DNA of 5,204 nt from an uncultured Bacteroidota bacterium (GCA_937899145.1 CALBPW010000524.1:1-5204), one strand, 5' to 3'; positions 1-4,800 are shown, numbered from the stretch's first letter. Notes: a model not told the origin generated them from the sequence alone. Numbers and translations: made by a program.

Positions 1-39
1 AGCTAGTGACTGGAGTTCAGACGTGTGCTCTTCCGATCT
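1..39. other. Illumina TruSeq adapter contamination
   Basis: Bases 6-39 match the TruSeq index-primer / read-2 adapter exactly as I know it, ending in GCTCTTCCGATCT. The reverse complement begins AGATCGGAAGAGC at base 39, which is the normal 3' read-through signature. Bases 1-5 (AGCTA) are the reverse complement of TAGCT, the position where the index barcode should sit, and would fit the TruSeq barcode TAGCTT. This stretch is therefore library sequence and not genome. It truncates the gene at 40-168 artificially. Confidence 0.97.
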
Positions 40-168
40 TCGCTCGCCTTTTAGCAGCGTATAATCAAACAGTTTTTCGATACCAGCATCGGTAACACCA
101 AGCAGGCGCGCACCGTCGAGCAGCGATTGCGCCGCGTTTATCTCGTTTATTTTTACTGTGTTCGTCAT
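40..168 (-). CDS. Hypothetical phage protein, N-terminal 43 residues only
   Basis: The reading frame starts with ATG at 168 and runs 43 codons (MTNTVKINEINAAQ...) to base 40, where adapter sequence interrupts it, so the real C-terminus is missing. It begins 11 nt after the stop of the upstream gene (180-551) with an A-rich leader and no Shine-Dalgarno, which fits the rest of this operon. The visible part looks mostly helical and soluble, with the segment AAQSLLDGARLLGVTDAGIEKLF. I recognise no family. Its position after the WQI-family protein suggests it is cotranscribed with it. Confidence 0.6.
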
Positions 169-179
169 ATTTTTCAGGT

Positions 180-551
180 TTAAAGAATCACAATGAATTT
201 GTTGTCGGGTGTTAGCACATAAACCCCAGCAGACGTTACCAACGCGCCTATTGGAGCGTCGGCATCGGCAGGACGTATATTAAAGTCGAAATCGTCGGCA
301 ATGGTATAATGCAGGGCTTTGCGCTCGCTCCACGCCTGATTGTAGCGGCTACTGCCATTGGCGAACAGAATTTGCTGCAAGCCCGTTTCATCGTCAGCGG
401 TAATGTATTTTATCTGCCATTTCCTGTCGGAATAGCCAACGCACGACGGCAAGCAGTCGCCCACATACATACTGCCGTCAGCCAATGTTTCCACAATTTT
501 TGGCGACCTGCAATTTTGTAATTGCTGCAATATGTATGGTAGTTGTAGCAT
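180..551 (-). CDS. Small phage protein of the WQI / WxxRxxLxY type, function unknown
   Basis: This is a 123-aa protein starting at ATG 551 and ending with TAA. Residues of about 24-85 show a pattern I know from small proteins in many phage genomes: a D/NGSxYVG turn, then KWQIKYI, then FANGSSRYNQAW and SERKALHYTI. The familiar form is WQI, then WADGxxxFxxxW, then xxRxxLxY. Such proteins are often near structural or tail genes and have no assigned biochemical activity. The C-terminal part (about 85-123) is a further beta-rich segment. No signal peptide or membrane segment is visible. It follows the DUF6549-like gene by 23 nt and precedes the truncated gene by 11 nt, so it is probably in the same transcript. 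The family assignment comes from pattern recall and was not searched. Confidence 0.75.
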   Translation of the reverse strand: MLQLPYILQQLQNCRSPKIVETLADGSMYVGDCLPSCVGYSDRKWQIKYITADDETGLQQILFANGSSRYNQAWSERKALHYTIADDFDFNIRPADADAPIGALVTSAGVYVLTPDNKFIVIL

Positions 552-574
552 CGCTTTTAATGGTTAATTCATTA

Positions 575-1132
575 TCAATCAATAATATCTATTTCGCTTA
601 CGCCTACAATTCTTGCGTTCGGGTTACGGTTTTCGACAATCACCTGACCTGTGTAGCGTTTGAATGTCCAGCACAGAAATTTGCGTCTGCGCTGATGGCG
701 CACCACAACAAGGCTGTCGCGTGTTTCGACGCTGACCGCGCCGCCAAGCATTTTGAAGTCTATCCAATCGTCGTGAAACTCGTATTGCGGCACGGGTTCT
801 TTGGTGATGGTGTCGATGATTATCATCGTGTCAACTTCAAATTTGTACTCAACTTTCTGCTCAATCTGTTGCACACTCTGCAAGTGTTTGAGTTTAACGC
901 CCATAGCCTTAACTTCTTGGGTAAGACGGCTGTTGTCGGCTTTGAGTTCGCCAATGGTCGCCGATTGCCGTTTGGCGCGTGCCGCCAAAACGCTGTCGGC
1001 GGTCATATACAGCTCGACATCTGACTTCAATGTTGAAATGTTGTCGCGCAGGCGTGCTGTCTTTCCGCATTGGTGGAAGTTAAGCCCGACGCTTGCTGTC
1101 AGAATTATCAGTGTTACTATTGTAGCTCTCAT
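575..1132 (-). CDS. DUF6549-like membrane-anchored coiled-coil protein (probable spanin-type lysis protein)
   Basis: This is a 185-aa protein if started at ATG 1132; it ends with TGA. Residues of about 2-17 (RATIVTLIILTASVGL) form one N-terminal membrane anchor. Residues of about 25-95 are a charged coiled coil (LKSDVELY, ELKADNSRLTQEVKAMGVKLKHLQ). The C-terminal part contains DTIT, then DDWIDFKM, then RRRKFLCWTFKRY and ENRNPNARIV. This order matches my memory of DUF6549 proteins in Bacteroides phages and prophages, which lie near lysis genes and resemble Rz-like i-spanins. The lysis role is an inference. An in-frame ATG at 1171 would add 13 residues, but it lies at the edge of the terminator U-tract (1173-1215), so the 1132 start is preferred. 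The next gene begins 23 nt downstream. Confidence 0.75.
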   Translation of the reverse strand: MRATIVTLIILTASVGLNFHQCGKTARLRDNISTLKSDVELYMTADSVLAARAKRQSATIGELKADNSRLTQEVKAMGVKLKHLQSVQQIEQKVEYKFEVDTMIIIDTITKEPVPQYEFHDDWIDFKMLGGAVSVETRDSLVVVRHQRRRKFLCWTFKRYTGQVIVENRNPNARIVGVSEIDIID

Positions 1133-1169
1133 TTTCAATTTCGTTTTTTTTTGACTTTGGGCTATGCGC

Positions 1170-1215
1170 AAAAAAAAATCGGCAAAGTCCGTTTTTTGGA
1201 TTTTGCCGATTTTTT
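1170..1215 (-). terminator. Intrinsic terminator (possibly bidirectional) after the toxin-antitoxin cassette
   Basis: Bases 1173-1190 pair with 1198-1215 in an 18-bp stem with one G-T wobble (1187/1201) and a 7-nt loop (1191-1197). The core is ATCGGCAAA / TTTTGCCGAT. Read on the minus strand the hairpin runs into at least six T residues, with a nine-T run opposite 1170-1178. On the plus strand it ends in T residues at 1210-1215. It lies 18 nt past the TAA of the toxin frame (1234), so it would end the toxin-antitoxin transcript. It also sits immediately ahead of the DUF6549-like gene, which would then need its own promoter or read-through; I could not find a clear promoter there. Confidence 0.85.
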
Positions 1216-1233
1216 GGATTGAAATAATCTGAC

Positions 1234-1578
1234 TTACTCGGTATAGTTTGAAACTATCTTTTTCATTTCCGAAATTGATATTGATTCTATCTCGCTTTTG
1301 TCGTATATATCAACAAACAACACATCTTTTTCATTTTGTCTTATACAGAAATCGTAAGCAATAACTCTTGCGCCAGCGCGTTTGCCTTTGCCTTTCTATT
1401 TTATAGCCATTCGTATTTTTTTAAAACCGCCTCCCAAATCATCACCCAAACGCTCGTTATCGGCATAGTTGCCGATGAACTCGTTTATGTCGCCTTTCAG
1501 CGACGGGTATTTTTTCAGCAGCGATTTAAACGATTTCTTAAAATTATCGGTAACGCGGAAATTATAGTTGGTAGCCAT
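1234..1578 (-). pseudogene. RelE/ParE-family toxin gene with an in-frame amber codon
   Basis: The frame starts at ATG 1578, has a TAG at 1398-1396 (codon 61), and continues open to TAA at 1236-1234, giving 114 codons in all. Residues 1-60 (NYNFRVTDNFKKSFKSLLKKYPSLKGDINEF ... FKKIRMAIK) and residues 62-114 (KGKGKRAGARVIAYDF ... LFVDIYDKSEIESI) together match a full-length Bacteroidota RelE/ParE-like mRNA-interferase or gyrase-type toxin. In that family the motif normally reads AIK-S-KGKGKSGGARVI, so TAG replaces the conserved Ser. Both sides keep the frame and the family signature. The gene is therefore either recently inactivated, read through, or decoded in a host where TAG is a sense codon. 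ATG begins 1 nt after the antitoxin stop (TAAAATG), the tight coupling usual for such pairs. Under the standard code only a 60-aa product missing half the fold would be made. Confidence 0.85.
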
Positions 1579-1579
1579 T

Positions 1580-1789
1580 TTACAACTCGGATAAAAAATC
1601 GTTCAAACTTTCGTAATCTTGATAGTTTTTTGTTTTTACGTCTGCCACCGATTTTTCAAACCTCATTTTCATTTGTTTTTTAGCAGATTGGTTTTCATTC
1701 CGCTTGAACAATCCTGTTGCCAATACTACATCTATAATGTTTTGAGCCGCAATGTTTTTGCTATCAAATGTTAGTGTTATTGTTGCCAT
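1580..1789 (-). CDS. Antitoxin of the RelE/ParE-type module
   Basis: This 69-aa protein starts at ATG 1789 and ends with TAA. The N-terminus (MATITLTFDSKN) could form a beta strand, followed by a helix (AAQNIIDVVLATGLF) and a charged C-terminal half (KKQMKMRFEKSVADVKTKNYQDYESLNDFLSEL) of the kind that wraps around a toxin. The size, the hydrophobic start and the position one nucleotide ahead of the toxin frame support the assignment. It resembles short antitoxins paired with KYPSLK-type RelE toxins in Bacteroidota. It would neutralise the toxin and probably bind its own promoter, as most type II antitoxins do. The dyad at 1792-1809 just upstream fits such an operator. The gene itself appears intact even though the toxin carries a stop. 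Confidence 0.75.
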   Translation of the reverse strand: MATITLTFDSKNIAAQNIIDVVLATGLFKRNENQSAKKQMKMRFEKSVADVKTKNYQDYESLNDFLSEL

Positions 1790-1791
1790 AG

Positions 1792-1809
1792 TGTAAATTT
1801 TAGTTTACA
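1792..1809. promoter_or_regulatory. Operator-like inverted repeat ahead of the antitoxin
   Basis: TGTAAA (1792-1797) and TTTACA (1804-1809) form a perfect 6-bp dyad with a 6-nt spacer. It sits between the antitoxin ATG (1789) and the -7 promoter element, overlapping the expected transcription start. Type II antitoxins usually repress their own operon through such palindromes. That this one is the operator is inferred from its position. Confidence 0.5.
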
Positions 1810-1840
1810 AATATAGCACTAAAACCAGCAAAAATCCAAA
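1808..1840 (-). promoter_or_regulatory. Bacteroidota-type promoter for the toxin-antitoxin cassette
   Basis: Read on the minus strand, TTTG (1840-1837) is followed after 21 nt by TATATTTG (1815-1808). This matches the Bacteroides consensus TTTG at -33 and TAnnTTTG at -7, with a spacer of 19-21 nt. The predicted start would leave a leader of roughly a dozen bases before the antitoxin ATG. The motif supports a Bacteroidota host and shows the cassette could be transcribed independently of the phage genes. Confidence 0.6.
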
Positions 1841-1879
1841 AATGTCAAAGAACGTTATAAATGCCTAATACAGAAAGGC

Positions 1880-2500
1880 TTATCCTAAAATGCCCCATTC
1901 AGTCAGGCGGTTTTCAATGGCTTCTAACGCCTTTCCGCTCAATTCGGCTCGCAGCCAATCGGTCAGCGTTAGTTTTGTGCATTTGTCGTTGCGCCGCCCT
2001 GTTACCTGATTGTAGCCTACTTCGCCAAACTGACGCTGAACGAGCACGAAGTCGTCTTTTGTCTTAATCTGATTTTCAAAAATCCGCTTAATCGTATCCT
2101 CATCTGTTCCAAACCTGTTCATCGAGTTTAGGAGCGAAGTGGCTATTTTTGTGGCTTCGGCATCGCTCATTGTTACGTTATTGCTGTTGAGTGGTATGTT
2201 TTTCAGGGCATCAGACACTTTATTAGCCTCTCTTGATTCTTTTATCTTACCAATTATTTTCCTGCCGAGAAAGAATACCGCTCCCGCACCAGCCGCGCCA
2301 ACAACAATCTTTACTGCCGTTTTGTTAGTGCTGACAATTGATTTTACGGCACTGCCGACATCGCCCAAGCCTTTTCTGTGTCTGGTTTTGGCTTTAACGG
2401 CTAAACTTTTTGTTTTTTTTGTGCCGACTGATGTTTTGCCTTTTCTTTTTTTTGCCGCTCTCGCCTTGCGACAAGCGGCAATCTGTTTTTGTGTCGCCAT
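1880..2500 (-). CDS. Membrane protein with lysine-rich N-terminus and annexin-like GTDE domain
   Basis: This 206-aa protein starts at ATG 2500 and ends with TAA. Residues 1-45 are very rich in Lys, Arg and Ala (CRKARAAKKRKGK, KAKTRHRKG), like histone H1 tails or nucleic-acid-binding leaders. Residues of about 62-79 (AVKIVVGAAGAGAVFFLG) form one membrane segment. Residues of about 110-206 are a helical domain carrying AEATKIATSLLNSM, FGTDEDTIKRIF, LVQRQFGEVGYN and LTDWLRAELSG. This pattern resembles a single annexin-type repeat seen in uncharacterised Bacteroidota and phage proteins. The role is unknown. A virion membrane or DNA-packaging protein is possible because of the basic tail next to a TM segment, but that is inference. 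It lies 17 nt after the 75-aa membrane protein and is the last gene before the toxin-antitoxin cassette. Confidence 0.75.
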   Translation of the reverse strand: MATQKQIAACRKARAAKKRKGKTSVGTKKTKSLAVKAKTRHRKGLGDVGSAVKSIVSTNKTAVKIVVGAAGAGAVFFLGRKIIGKIKESREANKVSDALKNIPLNSNNVTMSDAEATKIATSLLNSMNRFGTDEDTIKRIFENQIKTKDDFVLVQRQFGEVGYNQVTGRRNDKCTKLTLTDWLRAELSGKALEAIENRLTEWGILG

Positions 2501-2517
2501 AATTAGTTTTCTTTTAG

Positions 2518-2745
2518 TTATTTACGTTTTGTTACCCGTCCCAACAGGAAACCCGCAACTGCAACGCCAAGCCCTTTAATAACCTTTGCGGGGTTGTCGG
2601 CTATATAGTCAAGCCCTCGCTGTGTGCCGTTGGCAACTGCCTTTTGTGTAGAATTGGCGGCTTTGAGCGCCGATGCTTTCAACGAGTTTTTCTGTTCAGC
2701 GGTCAGGCTTCCTAACTGTCTGTTTCTCTTTTTTTTCCGTTTCAT
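2518..2745 (-). CDS. Small basic single-pass membrane protein
   Basis: This 75-aa protein starts at ATG 2745 and ends with TAA. The first ten residues are almost all Lys and Arg (MKRKKKRNRQ). A polar helical middle (LTAEQKNSLKASALKAAN) follows, then a membrane segment at about 56-69 (VIKGLGVAVAGFLLG) and a basic end (RVTKRK). The layout of basic start, glycine/alanine-rich TM and positive end parallels the next gene, including the shared F-x-LGR after the TM segment (GFLLGR here, FFLGR there). Both may therefore be virion or inner-membrane components. I recognise no family. It starts 22 nt after the 58-aa gene. Confidence 0.7.
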   Translation of the reverse strand: MKRKKKRNRQLGSLTAEQKNSLKASALKAANSTQKAVANGTQRGLDYIADNPAKVIKGLGVAVAGFLLGRVTKRK

Positions 2746-2767
2746 TTTGGTTTGAGTTTTTTAATTA

Positions 2768-2944
2768 TCAGATGAATTTGAGTGCTGTTTTGATAAGTTG
2801 CGGCTTGTCAGCGGCAGCTTTCAGCAGTTTTTTCGCGTCTTCAACCGACACTTTATCCAACATCTTTTCAAGTGCTTGCTCCAATTCCGCATTGGCACAC
2901 TCACCAGCCAATGTCGTTTCGATGATTTTTACTCGGTAACTCAT
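2768..2944 (-). CDS. Small helical protein of unknown function (58 aa)
   Basis: The frame runs from ATG 2944 to TGA 2768 and encodes MSYRVKIIETTLAGECANAE followed by a strongly amphipathic helical stretch (LEQALEKMLDKVSVEDAKKLLKAAADK) and a short end (PQLIKTALKFI). It is too short for many gene finders. It fits exactly between its neighbours (29 nt after the coiled-coil gene, 22 nt before the 75-aa membrane gene) on the same strand, and without it a 228-nt hole would remain in an otherwise packed operon. There is no TM segment or signal peptide and I recognise no family. Confidence 0.7.
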   Translation of the reverse strand: MSYRVKIIETTLAGECANAELEQALEKMLDKVSVEDAKKLLKAAADKPQLIKTALKFI

Positions 2945-2973
2945 AATCTTTTTGTGTTTTAAAAGGTTTATAA

Positions 2974-3309
2974 TTAAATGTTTACAGATTTCTTTTTCCG
3001 TCGGTTGTTTCGGCTGTTTATCTCGTTTATCAGAGTCGCGTTTTGCTCGGTGAGCAGTTGCACTTGCACCGACAGTTTCTCGTTCTCGGTTTGCAAGAGC
3101 ATTATCTCCTTGCGGCTTTCAAGCACCTCTTTGTATAATTCCGCTATGCGGACAATCATCTCATCGTTTGAGCGGCGCAGCTCATCAATGGCTTGTCTGC
3201 GGTATATCTCATCTTCGCGCCTTTGCGCGCGGCGCATTTGGCTTTGGCTCGACAGCCATACAAACGCCTGTCCTAACAAATTGAGTATTTTTGTGAAAAA
3301 GTTTATCAT
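2974..3309 (-). CDS. Coiled-coil protein with N-terminal amphipathic or membrane helix
   Basis: This 111-aa protein starts at ATG 3309 and ends with TAA. The start overlaps the fibre stop by four bases (ATGA, 3309-3306), which indicates translational coupling. Residues of about 1-20 (MINFFTKILNLLGQAFVWLS) are hydrophobic or amphipathic and could insert into or lie on a membrane. From about residue 27 to 100 the chain is a long charged coiled coil (RREDEIYRRQAIDELRR ... LLQTENEKLSVQVQLLTEQN), ending in a basic tail (RNNRRKKKSVNI). The coupling suggests it is made together with the fibre, perhaps as a chaperone, trimerisation partner or spike-anchoring protein; that role is inferred from position only. 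No family recognised. Confidence 0.75.
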   Translation of the reverse strand: MINFFTKILNLLGQAFVWLSSQSQMRRAQRREDEIYRRQAIDELRRSNDEMIVRIAELYKEVLESRKEIMLLQTENEKLSVQVQLLTEQNATLINEINSRNNRRKKKSVNI

Positions 3310-4094
3310 AATTCAAAATTTTTGAGAATGTCAGTCAAATAACCATCAGTGTTGTTACCATTTGATGTGTAACTTGTGCTTGTTGACAGTTTTGTTACTT
3401 TCAACAGCGAGTATTTGTCTTTTTCTGAAATAGAATTTAACTCATAGTAGTAACTGCCTATTTTCATCATACTTTTTGCGTGCAGTGAGTTATAAGTATT
3501 CGTCCAGCGGATTAGTATCATATCGTTCAATTGCAAAGGCACACTTTCGGGGGTTGTCGGGAATAAGGCGGAAGTCTGCCAAGACACGGTGGCTGTGCCG
3601 CCATCGGTTGAAGCAGAAGTGCCGAAGTACTTGATGTTTTCGTTTCTGAACAACAACAACAACGCTTTCCGCAAAGCGTCAACCGCCTTTGGTGTGGCGG
3701 CTGTTGCGGCACTTGTGTCTGATGCGCTATCATCAGTGGCATCAGAGAGTTTTACGTGCCCGTAGTTTGTGCTTGTTCCAACACCATAAGTGGTGGCTGT
3801 GCTGGCGTGGTTGTTGGGTGCTTTGCCGCTGATGTCTTGGTGTGCGGTTAAGTATTGGCTATGGGTATGACCGTTTGGAGCGGCTACGCCATCGGCAGCG
3901 GTCGCTCCGTTTTGGTTCGCACTGCCTAACTTTACGTGTCCGTAGTTTGTGCTTGTGCCTAACCCATAAATGTCGGTATTGCTGTCGTGCTTAATTGGTG
4001 CTTTGCCTGCGCCATCGGCTGACAGACTTGTATTGATTTGTGATATTTTCGTGTCCAACGCTGCAACCGCCTTTGGTGTGGCGGCTGCGACCAT
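3306..4094 (-). CDS. Phage tail-fibre or receptor-binding spike protein with 60-aa repeats
   Basis: Taken from ATG 4094 it encodes 262 aa and ends with TGA. Residues 6-10 read TPKAV. Residues 30-89 and 90-149 begin two copies of a 60-residue module: GKAPxxH at 30 and 90, YGxGTSTNYGHVKL at 43 and 103. HTHSQYLTAHQDISG lies between, and a second ATPKAVDAL lies at 133-141. These are typical phage fibre repeat motifs of trimeric shafts. From about residue 145 a non-repetitive domain (NENIKYFGTS ... YLTDILKNFEL) is probably the receptor-binding tip. The frame stays open upstream to 4190, but that part reads like out-of-frame translation of the LEA-like gene. Translation may instead enter by a +1 shift from the upstream gene at 4098-4095. 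The ATG at 4094 has no visible Shine-Dalgarno. Confidence 0.8.
   Translation of the reverse strand: MVAAATPKAVAALDTKISQINTSLSADGAGKAPIKHDSNTDIYGLGTSTNYGHVKLGSANQNGATAADGVAAPNGHTHSQYLTAHQDISGKAPNNHASTATTYGVGTSTNYGHVKLSDATDDSASDTSAATAATPKAVDALRKALLLLFRNENIKYFGTSASTDGGTATVSWQTSALFPTTPESVPLQLNDMILIRWTNTYNSLHAKSMMKIGSYYYELNSISEKDKYSLLKVTKLSTSTSYTSNGNNTDGYLTDILKNFEL
3680..4087. repeat. Direct repeats within the fibre gene
   Basis: A 24-nt sequence (positions 3680-3703) recurs exactly at 4064-4087 and encodes the two TPKAV segments. A second pair lies at 3751-3776 and 3931-3956, exactly 180 nt apart with one mismatch, and encodes TSTNYGHVKL. The 180-nt period equals the 60-residue protein module. 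Near-identity at DNA level could allow module gain or loss by recombination, and could also mislead short-read assembly. Confidence 0.85.
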
Positions 4095-4095
4095 A

Positions 4096-4410
4096 GGGCG
4101 CGGCGCATACAATAGATATGCTGCCGCCTTTGCCCAATGGTTGACCAACACTATAACACACACTTGAAAGGTCGTAACCATTATATACAAGCCCTACTGA
4201 TTCTAATGACACATCTGATTCGCCACGTTGCTCAAACGAGAATTGCAGCGGAATATTAAGTGCCGAATTGCTGAACGACGGCGCGCCTGATATTTGTGCG
4301 CGTGCTGAAAAATTCTGCCCAATCGACTTAAAAACCCCCTTTTTGGTCAGGAGTTTGTAAATACCAAAAGCGGCAGCGGCGGCAAATAATATTTTTGTAG
4401 TTTTTGTCAT
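4096..4410 (-). CDS. Membrane-anchored LEA14/WHy-like protein, apparently joined to the fibre by a +1 frame change
   Basis: The preferred start is ATG 4410, seven bases after the stop of the preceding gene. An upstream in-frame ATG at 4452 would run inside that gene. The part given here encodes 105 aa. Residues of about 6-21 (KILFAAAAAFGIYKLL) are a membrane anchor followed by TKKG. Residues of about 35-105 (LNIPLQFSFEQRGESDVSLESVGLVYNGYDLSSVCYSVGQPLGKGGSISI) show the strand pattern and NG turn of LEA14/WHy-type beta domains found in small Bacteroidota phage or plasmid membrane proteins. Without a shift the frame continues to TAA at 3991, adding 34 unconvincing residues (SRHTKGG...) that overlap the conserved fibre coding. 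A +1 slip at GCG CCC T ATG (4101-4092) would give one 367-aa protein: membrane anchor, LEA-like domain, fibre shaft and tip. A sequencing insertion or a separate overlapping fibre start are the alternatives. Confidence 0.65.
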
Positions 4411-4417
4411 ATCATTT

Positions 4418-4483
4418 TTAAAAAAGGGTGGGGAGGTATTTAAAACTTTCAACTGCGTCCAGCGTTACAAAGTAACCTCCCGC
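4418..4483 (-). CDS. C-terminal end of an unidentified upstream phage protein (truncated)
   Basis: The minus frame AGGYFVTLDAVESFKYLPTL plus a final F ends with TAA at 4420-4418, seven bases before the ATG of the LEA-like gene, which is the spacing seen elsewhere in this operon. The composition looks like a real folded C-terminus. The frame meets a TAA at 4486-4484, so the gene is cut there. Either the phage sequence ends near this point at a chimeric junction, or one base is missing, because the neighbouring frame continues upstream as LKFACNTGFK. The product is unknown. Confidence 0.45.
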   Translation of the reverse strand, partial: AGGYFVTLDAVESFKYLPTLF

Positions 4484-4530
4484 TTAAAACCCGTGTTGCA
4501 AGCAAATTTAAGTGGGGGGAAAGTCCTTTC

Positions 4531-4800
4531 AAATTGCGTAAAATTGCAAATGCACTTTTGGAGCGCGGAGTTCAACCGAAAAATAAAATTGCGTTACTTT
4601 TGCCGAGAAATTCACGCGAAATAATTTCAATGTTCGGCGTTGTGAAATCAGGCTGCGCGTTTATTCCTTGCGACATAAAATATCCGCAGGAAAGAATAAA
4701 TCAAATTTTGGAAGATTCATTTGTACCAGAAATGCAGCTTAAAGATTTCCAAATAACCGAAGAAGATAGAATAAGATTGTTGGCTACAGCCAATGGATGA
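4531..4800 (+). pseudogene. Fragment of an NRPS-type adenylation (AMP-binding) domain with an unrelated tail
   Basis: The plus frame from about 4531 to 4719 encodes LRKIANALLERGVQPKNKIA, then LLLPRNSREII, then VKSGCAFIPCDIKYPQERI and NQILEDS. This is the A1-A2 core region of adenylation domains (family pattern LKAGxAYVPxDPxYPxxRI), which activate amino or aryl acids as AMP esters in nonribosomal peptide synthesis. Only about 62 of about 500 residues are present. There is no start with a ribosome-binding site and no ATP-binding TSGTTGxPKG loop. After EDS the usual (K/A)xxxxxT continuation is replaced by FVPEMQLKDFQITEEDRIRL and a TGA at 4798, probably the C-terminus of a different gene. The piece is a fragment, and the second half may come from another join near 4719. 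Confidence 0.75.

Noticed and set aside
485..1024. Long open frames on the plus strand over the left block (309-521, 485-1024, 801-1154, 1336-1683, 2139-2579, 2673-2939, 2978-3325).
   Set aside because: They are antisense to minus-strand genes with recognisable domains and consistent spacing. Their translations are Phe/Leu/Val-rich shadows and show no family motif.
1133..1171. Start of the DUF6549-like protein at ATG 1171.
   Set aside because: It sits at the edge of the strong terminator hairpin and adds a Lys/Gln-rich 13-residue leader before an otherwise standard N-terminal TM anchor. ATG 1132 is better.
1863..1879. GCCT...AGGC hairpin after the annexin-like gene as a terminator.
   Set aside because: The stem is four base pairs with no T-tract on the minus strand, too weak to support.
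3527..3742. Minus-strand frame of 71 codons inside the fibre gene.
   Set aside because: The Gln/Pro/Cys-rich translation is an out-of-frame reading of the fibre repeat region, which has clear fibre motifs in the other frame.
3680..4087. CRISPR array or tandem non-coding repeat.
   Set aside because: The repeats keep a 180-nt coding period and encode fibre modules. There are no regular short repeats with unique spacers.
4095..4190. Extending the fibre upstream to ATG 4190 (MYIMVTTFQVCVIVLV...).
   Set aside because: It would overlap the well-formed LEA-like strand pattern, and its hydrophobic, Tyr/Val-rich sequence looks like out-of-frame translation. Fibre motifs begin only at TPKAV.
4431..4481. 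Inverted repeat GGGAGGT (4431-4437) / ACCTCCC (4475-4481).
   Set aside because: Only 7 bp with a 37-nt loop inside apparent coding sequence, with no U-tract. Chance is sufficient.
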